From positions 1-38,008 of the forward strand of contig JAIKWF010000026.1 in NCBI GenBank assembly GCA_024685005.1: 38,008 bases of DNA, written 5' to 3'. Below the pieces are notes generated by a model that searched no databases, was not told where the DNA came from, and was given only the letters and a program-made list of their open reading frames with translations. A program made the position numbers and the translations under genes. Position 1 is the first letter of the stretch. Every line of letters starts with the position of its first letter. Shown piece by piece: positions 33,449 through 38,008 of this stretch. The stretch is from Lachnospiraceae bacterium (GTDB lineage Bacteria > Bacillota > Clostridia > Lachnospirales > Lachnospiraceae).

Positions 33449-34549
33449 TTACCAGCGTTCAAAGAACCATCCCGCAAGGGGGGATAAAAGGATCATGATC
33501 ACTGAAAAGGTAAAGGATGAGATTGAGATCAGGGTCGCCCGCTGCTCCGAGGGGAACATATCCTGCAACTTTCTGTCGCTGCGGATCTGTATGGCATCAT
33601 CGGCCATGGCGGAAATAAAACCGCCTGCCACCATAAAAAGCGCCGCTCCCGTGTGTTCTAAGAGAACCCCTGAAAAAACGCCGATGCAGCAAATCACAAA
33701 GACCTGTACATACTTACATTTTTCCGCCTTCAGGATCAGCCTGGAACCGACCACGCCCCCAAGCTCCATGAAGAACAGCGCAGGGCCCAGCAGCATATCC
33801 GACAGACCCGCGGTTTTTAACTTACTTTGCAGGAAAAACAGCAGCAATATATCCACCGCCCCCACAAAGGAATTTAAAAACATCAAGGCCGTTGCCTTGG
33901 GATGCTCTTTCAAAAAGCCCAGACTGTCGGCAAAATACCGAACCAGCCCCCGGAAAAATCCGTTTTTTTGCTCTTCCGGCTCAGCCCCGGTTTCAACTTC
34001 CAGCAAAAGCAGTGTCACCAAAAAGGCGATCACATGGGACAGGGCGCTGAGCAGATAAGCTGCTTTATAGCCCATCAAAAGAGCCAGCCCCGCACACAGT
34101 GTGGAAATCCCGCCTGTGATGCGGTAGAGCACCGACTGGTTGGATGCATATTTTTCGTAGGTACCTTCCTGCCCCACCTTTTTCAGTGAATCATAGGCCA
34201 GCGCGTCTCCGGAGCCCGAAGCAAAATTGTAGCTGAGGGCGTGGATGGCTATGGACAGGCAAACCTGGGAGAGATTTACGGAAAAAACCATCACCAGGGA
34301 TGCGACAAAAGCTGACAGACTGCTGAGCAGCAGCGTCTTTTTTCGCCCATACAAATCCGCCATCAATCCCGACGGGATCTCAAAGATCAGGCTTGTAATA
34401 TGAAACACGGTTTCCGCAATACCGATCTGCCAAAGAGAAAAACCTCTTACAGATAAAAGTACGACCCAGGCTCCCGTAACCGTCAGATTGCCGATCATGG
34501 CACTTGCATACAGCGCCCGGATTTGTTTTTTAATATTAAATTCAGACAT
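33449..34549 (-). CDS. Major facilitator superfamily transporter
   Basis: The 366-residue protein has about ten to twelve hydrophobic helices. The MFS motif between helices 2 and 3 is clear (SGLMADLYGRKKTLLL). The sequence is somewhat short for a 12-helix MFS protein. The opening MSEFNIKKQIRALYASAMIGNL is characteristic of clostridial drug-efflux-like MFS proteins, but no substrate can be read from it. GGAG lies seven bases before the ATG. It is divergent from the aldo/keto reductase. Confidence 0.88.
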   Translation of the reverse strand: MSEFNIKKQIRALYASAMIGNLTVTGAWVVLLSVRGFSLWQIGIAETVFHITSLIFEIPSGLMADLYGRKKTLLLSSLSAFVASLVMVFSVNLSQVCLSIAIHALSYNFASGSGDALAYDSLKKVGQEGTYEKYASNQSVLYRITGGISTLCAGLALLMGYKAAYLLSALSHVIAFLVTLLLLEVETGAEPEEQKNGFFRGLVRYFADSLGFLKEHPKATALMFLNSFVGAVDILLLFFLQSKLKTAGLSDMLLGPALFFMELGGVVGSRLILKAEKCKYVQVFVICCIGVFSGVLLEHTGAALFMVAGGFISAMADDAIQIRSDRKLQDMFPSEQRATLISISSFTFSVIMILLSPLAGWFFERW

Positions 34550-34979
34550 AAAAATACTCCTTCTTTCTTTTAAAATGTAACCAAGAAATCAGGAGACAGT
34601 GACGCAGCTTATGAATCGGAAATGTCGAAAAAAGAGCGCACTATCCCCCTAGAAGGAATCAATTGCACCTTTTTTCAGTTGTTTGTTGACATTAATCCAA
34701 TGCATTTTTGCTAACCTTTTTCTGTTATATTATCTGATGACCGGATACTCGTTTTTGCTCCGATCACTCTAAACGGTATCATAAAACCGTACTGCTGTCA
34801 AACATTACAAAACGCAACATTACAAAAAGCAAAAAAACGGATAATTAAAAGCATTTATTGGTTAGTGCCGGGTGCCGGTTCATGCTATTATAATGTCTAA
34901 TAAGGCTATCGTCATATTTATACGGCAGCAGAGCCGACATGACCGATGCCATAATATCAGGAAAAGAAAGGAAAACTAC
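34550..34979. promoter_or_regulatory. Divergent spacer with tandem repeats
   Basis: This 430-base AT-rich spacer has no gene that I can support. Two near-identical 15-base units (AACATTACAAAACGC and AACATTACAAAAAGC, 34801-34830) sit side by side. GTGCCGG is repeated in tandem at 34865-34878, just before a TATAAT at 34889-34894 that is the best -10 for the downstream gene, though it lacks a good -35. A TTGACA at 34686-34691 has no -10 at proper spacing. Confidence 0.45.
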
Positions 34980-36116
34980 ATGGCTGAAAAATATTTGGGA
35001 GAAGACACAAAGAAACTCGGATTCGGACTGATGCGGCTTCCGCGGATCGAAGGCTCAGATGATGTGATCGATATCGAGCAGACCAAAAAGATGGTAGATC
35101 TGTTCATGGAAGCGGGATGCACCTATTTTGATACCGCATGGATCTATCCCGGCAGCGAGGACGCCATGCGACAGGCACTTGTAGAACGTTACCCCAGAGA
35201 CAGCTATACCGTAGCTACCAAAAATGCTGCCTGGGCCGGATGCAAAACCCGGGAAGATGCCATCGCCCAGTTTGAAACCTCTCTGCAGAGGACCGGTGCC
35301 GGATATTTTGATTATTACCTGCTCCACAACCTCGGACAGGGCCGGACAAAGGCCTTTGACGAATTCGATATGTGGACCTTTGCCTTTGAAATGAAAGCCG
35401 CCGGCAAGATCCGGCATGTGGGATTTTCCTTCCACTCCACACCGGAGGAACTGGAGGAAATCCTGACCGCTCATCCGGAGGCTGAGTTTGTGCAGCTCCA
35501 GATCAACTACGGAGACTGGGAGAATATTGAGGTCCAGTCCCGCAAAGTCTATGAAGTAGCCAGGAAACACAACAAACCCGTTGTGATCATGGAGCCGGTA
35601 AAAGGCGGACTCTTAGCCGCACCGCCGGAAAGTGTGGCAAAAATCCTGAAGGAAGCCAATCCCAATGCGTCCTATGCCTCCTGGGCCATCCGTTTTGCCG
35701 CAAGTCTTGACGGCGTCATCGCAGTACTATCCGGCATGAGCAATGTGGAACAGATGGAAGACAACCTTTCCTTCATGCGAGATTTCAAAAAGCTTGACGA
35801 CGCGGAGCAGGAAGTGATGACAAAGGCCAGAAAAGCGCTGGAAGCCATCCCCATCGTTCCCTGCACCAGCTGTAATTATTGTGCCAAGGTTTGCCCCATG
35901 AACATCGGTATCTCCGGCACCTTCTCCTGCCTGAACGTGATCCGGCTCTACAACAATGTGGAGCGCGCTCTCCATGAAGAGCAGTTCAGTGTGATCAATC
36001 CCGGCAAGAAGCGTGCCAACGAATGCATTAAATGCGGTGCCTGCGAAGCAGCCTGCCCGCAGCACATCAAGATCCGCGATACGCTGGAAGAAGCAGCAAC
36101 CCTGATGCATATGTAG
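34980..36116 (+). CDS. Aldo/keto reductase with C-terminal two-[4Fe-4S] ferredoxin domain
   Basis: Probable oxidoreductase of the cytoplasm. The AKR barrel fills the first 290 residues; the tetrad can be placed as Asp51, Tyr56, Lys81 and His116 (FDTAWIYPG, ATKNAAW and LLHNL). Two CxxCxxCxxxCP clusters lie at Cys295-298-301-305 and Cys349-352-355-359. Such fusions are common in anaerobic clostridia; electron partner and substrate are unknown. The frame is open 36 codons upstream, but AAAGGA precedes the chosen ATG and the AKR sequence begins there. A terminator follows. Confidence 0.93.
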   Translation: MAEKYLGEDTKKLGFGLMRLPRIEGSDDVIDIEQTKKMVDLFMEAGCTYFDTAWIYPGSEDAMRQALVERYPRDSYTVATKNAAWAGCKTREDAIAQFETSLQRTGAGYFDYYLLHNLGQGRTKAFDEFDMWTFAFEMKAAGKIRHVGFSFHSTPEELEEILTAHPEAEFVQLQINYGDWENIEVQSRKVYEVARKHNKPVVIMEPVKGGLLAAPPESVAKILKEANPNASYASWAIRFAASLDGVIAVLSGMSNVEQMEDNLSFMRDFKKLDDAEQEVMTKARKALEAIPIVPCTSCNYCAKVCPMNIGISGTFSCLNVIRLYNNVERALHEEQFSVINPGKKRANECIKCGACEAACPQHIKIRDTLEEAATLMHM

Positions 36117-36169
36117 GCCCGGCCCCGCATACCCGGGACCTGTTTCCAATGCATATAAGCAGAAAGAAA

Positions 36170-36200
36170 GGCCGGAGCCCTCGCTCCGGTATTTCTTTTG
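36170..36200 (+). terminator. Rho-independent terminator after the aldo/keto reductase gene
   Basis: CCGGAGC (36172-36178) pairs with GCTCCGG (36183-36189), and a T-rich run follows at 36190-36199. It lies 55 bases past the stop codon. Confidence 0.85.
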
Positions 36201-36229
36201 GTTTTCGTTTTCGTCGCTTTTACGCCGCA

Positions 36230-36406
36230 TTATTGCTGGATTTTGTATTGCATCATCTCATAAACAAGCTTTGTGCCTTCCGCGATTTCGGCGGGAAGAA
36301 GCGCTCTTGCCACAAGCTTTGGCTCATCCGTCTCCACGTCCGTCCGCTTCAGATTCGCATAGTCGCCGTCTATGCTCTCCACCTGATAATACATTGTCTC
36401 AAACAT
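36230..36406 (-). CDS. Small DUF3006-like protein (58 residues)
   Basis: The frame starts MFETMYYQVESIDGDYANLK and ends MQYKIQQ. The pattern (an IDGDYA near the start, a LLPAEIAEGTKL block, short length) resembles DUF3006 proteins, which have no established role. AAGGAG lies six bases before the ATG and codon use matches the neighbours, which argues for a real gene. It lies 17 bases after the polytopic membrane protein gene, probably in the same operon. The aldo/keto reductase terminator lies 30 bases beyond its end. Confidence 0.75.
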   Translation of the reverse strand: MFETMYYQVESIDGDYANLKRTDVETDEPKLVARALLPAEIAEGTKLVYEMMQYKIQQ

Positions 36407-36423
36407 GCCATTCTCCTTTCCTG

Positions 36424-37833
36424 TCAGTGTTCTGCCGGTTGTAAATCCGTATCAATAAAAGCAATGATCTCATCCACCGAATCCATACTCCATACAACAT
36501 AAGAATCCATACAATTCAGCTGTTCGTTATATTGGAACACATTTACGCAGTTCCATTCATCCCATTTTTCGCAAAAGGCTGTTCCGAAGCGCTTGCTCTG
36601 CCTGATCACCAGATCTTCCGTAATTCCCGACAACATTACCGGGATCTCATCCATATCATAATATCTTTCAAGCTCGCATCTCATACTACCGTATTCGGTT
36701 TCTTCGCAGTAAGGATTATAGTCGTTTTCTGCTTCAGTTTGTCCGGTAAAGATAAGGTTGGATTCACCGGCCGTCACTGTTATAATGCCGCATGTTGCAG
36801 CCGCAAACAGCAGCATGATACGTCCGGTAGACAGTACAAGTCTTTTCCAATGCCTTCGCCTGTCAGGGGACTCTGACAGAAAATTTGCAAGGATCAAAAG
36901 CGCGGAAACTTCAGCAGCTACCCACACATATGCTGACCCCGGATTACCCCGGGAACCAAATGCGCCAAAGAAGCCTCCTGCGGCCAGAACCAGTAAAGCG
37001 ATCAGCACAAGAAAGATATCCTTCAATGAAGAGAAGTAAAACAGGCCATTTGCCGATAATTCTCTTTTTTCATAGGCTTTTACACAAACTATGTACAACA
37101 GAAAAATAATCCCCGCACAAAAAGTCATGTAAACCGTCGTAGGAAAAGGCATCAAATGGGGTATTTCAAAATAAGAGACGCCCTCTTTTACTATGGCAGA
37201 CGGCACCGGAAATGCATCTTTGCTCCAACACAGGATATTCGCAGCCAAAAACAGGACTGCGCCCGTAAGAAAGCTGATCAGACGATTTGTCATAACGATC
37301 TCAACAAGCAATGCGATCATCATAAGGATACTGCAGTATAGCACAGATAAAAGCATTGTTGCAACAAAACAGGGATCCATCAACAAGGTTTCAATCCCCT
37401 GCCCGGCAAAGGGTTTTGCCGCCAGATAACCATGCACCGTTTCTATGATCGTGCTGCCGATGACAGAGATCAGGCCTACAGCCAGGGGCAAAGACAGCGC
37501 ATTTTTGATCTCTTCCATGATCCGCTTCTTCCTGGTGACAGGATACGACTCCCACAGTTCAAGGCTGTTTTTGCTGCCCTCTTTGATAGCGTGCCAAAGC
37601 CGTCCCCCAACAAAAACCGCCGAAAGAATCCCAAACAAAACCAGACTCGTATCATATGAAAAATCTTCATAGGCTAACCGAGTGATCAGAGGCTTATTTT
37701 TCCGAATGACCAGCTGCGCAATATCCGGAAACCGGTGGAAGCAGGTTATCAATACAAAAATGCCCAGATCCAATCCGCATGCAAGCGCTGTTATACTGTA
37801 TCGCAGCCATTTCTCTCTACCTTTCTTCCCCAT
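36424..37833 (-). CDS. Polytopic membrane protein, possibly ABC-2-type permease-like
   Basis: The 469-residue protein has about nine hydrophobic helices up to residue 360, then a 110-residue soluble, acidic C-terminal domain, probably outside the membrane, with several Cys. The LWESYPVTRKKRIMEE loop between helices resembles the cytoplasmic loop of ABC-2 permeases, but no ATPase gene is in view. The ATG chosen has GGGGG eight bases ahead; 27 codons of upstream open frame overlap the preceding gene. Its start overlaps the previous gene's stop by 17 bases. The family is uncertain. Confidence 0.6.
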   Translation of the reverse strand: MGKKGREKWLRYSITALACGLDLGIFVLITCFHRFPDIAQLVIRKNKPLITRLAYEDFSYDTSLVLFGILSAVFVGGRLWHAIKEGSKNSLELWESYPVTRKKRIMEEIKNALSLPLAVGLISVIGSTIIETVHGYLAAKPFAGQGIETLLMDPCFVATMLLSVLYCSILMMIALLVEIVMTNRLISFLTGAVLFLAANILCWSKDAFPVPSAIVKEGVSYFEIPHLMPFPTTVYMTFCAGIIFLLYIVCVKAYEKRELSANGLFYFSSLKDIFLVLIALLVLAAGGFFGAFGSRGNPGSAYVWVAAEVSALLILANFLSESPDRRRHWKRLVLSTGRIMLLFAAATCGIITVTAGESNLIFTGQTEAENDYNPYCEETEYGSMRCELERYYDMDEIPVMLSGITEDLVIRQSKRFGTAFCEKWDEWNCVNVFQYNEQLNCMDSYVVWSMDSVDEIIAFIDTDLQPAEH

Positions 37834-38008
37834 GATGTGCGCCCCCTTCTCCAAACCTTTGATAGTACTTTTTGCACGCCTTAAACAGGCATTCACCCAC
37901 GAAGCCTGCCACAAGGCAAAGCAGATACTCTGCGACGCTGAGCAAACAATCCTTCCACAATCGGTATTTCAGCAGATCTCCGAGGCCGGCGTCAAAGCCA
38001 GAAGAAAA
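37817..38008 (-). CDS. 3' end of an unknown membrane-associated gene (5' end outside window)
   Basis: The frame is open for 63 codons from the window edge to a TAG. It shows one hydrophobic stretch (LLSVAEYLLCLVAGFVGECL) and ends with a charged, His and Gly-containing tail. It overlaps the next gene by 17 bases, so the two are likely translated together. I do not recognise it. Confidence 0.55.
   Translation of the reverse strand, partial: FSSGFDAGLGDLLKYRLWKDCLLSVAEYLLCLVAGFVGECLFKACKKYYQRFGEGGAHHGEER

Noticed and set aside
34686-34717. TTGACA (plus strand) in the spacer before the aldo/keto reductase
   Set aside because: No -10 hexamer of fair quality lies 16-18 bases downstream.
1-38008. 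CRISPR arrays, tRNA or rRNA genes, insertion sequences, prophage or toxin-antitoxin genes
   Set aside because: No regularly spaced repeats, cloverleaf-like segments, rRNA stretches, transposases or phage proteins were seen in the window.

Overview
The window reads as a chromosomal segment of a clostridial bacterium, most likely a Lachnospiraceae member. This is inferred from the gene order secY-adk-map-infA inside the ribosomal cluster, a long inserted segment in ribosomal protein L17, zinc-type S14 and L36, strong GGAGG ribosome binding sites throughout, and neighbours typical of that family (FtsEX with an M23 hydrolase, CvfB, an acyl-ACP thioesterase, an aldo/keto reductase with ferredoxin clusters). 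No rRNA, tRNA, CRISPR array, insertion sequence or prophage gene was seen.

Layout. Positions 1-2060 hold the 5' part of a secreted protein of unknown function (minus strand), a divergent membrane-anchored M15 (VanY-like) peptidase, and a palindromic intergenic element. A shared hairpin terminator near 2090 separates these from the ribosomal cluster. Positions 2132-18573 are one uninterrupted minus-strand S10-spc-alpha supercluster, from rpsJ (S10) at the high-coordinate end to rplQ (L17) at the low end. It includes secY, adk, map, infA and rpoA, plus a 37-codon rpmJ. Two promoters of the same design (TTGCAT, 17-base spacer, TATACT or TATAAT) drive it: one before rpsJ and one before rpmJ. Five spacers inside it (before rpsJ, rplF, rpsM, rpsD and rplQ) are unusually long and carry inverted repeats that look like RNA structures.

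Positions 18657-23532 form a minus-strand group headed by a LytR-CpsA-Psr (LCP) wall-polymer ligase with its own promoter. It is followed by a DUF2752 membrane protein whose start lies inside the LCP gene, a small two-helix membrane protein, an RlmI/K-like methyltransferase and a GDPD-fold protein. Positions 23556-30822 hold a double-receiver protein with no output domain, a GT14 glycosyltransferase, an S41 C-terminal processing protease, a secreted coiled-coil M23 hydrolase, FtsX, FtsE and a PucR/CdaR-type regulator. The tight spacing from the regulator to the GT14 gene suggests one envelope and division operon. Positions 30975-33405 are a second operon: acyl-ACP thioesterase, CvfB and a divergent WecG/TagA-like protein. 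An MFS transporter (minus) and an aldo/keto reductase (plus) follow, divergent across a 430-base spacer with tandem repeats. The window ends with a minus-strand trio: a 58-residue DUF3006-like protein, a polytopic membrane protein and the 3' end of a further gene.

The window is mostly housekeeping. I see no clear new multi-gene system. The best leads are RNA-level: candidate autoregulatory leaders inside the ribosomal cluster, above all the spacer before rpsM, which can form a pseudoknot and two mutually exclusive hairpins next to the ribosome binding site.
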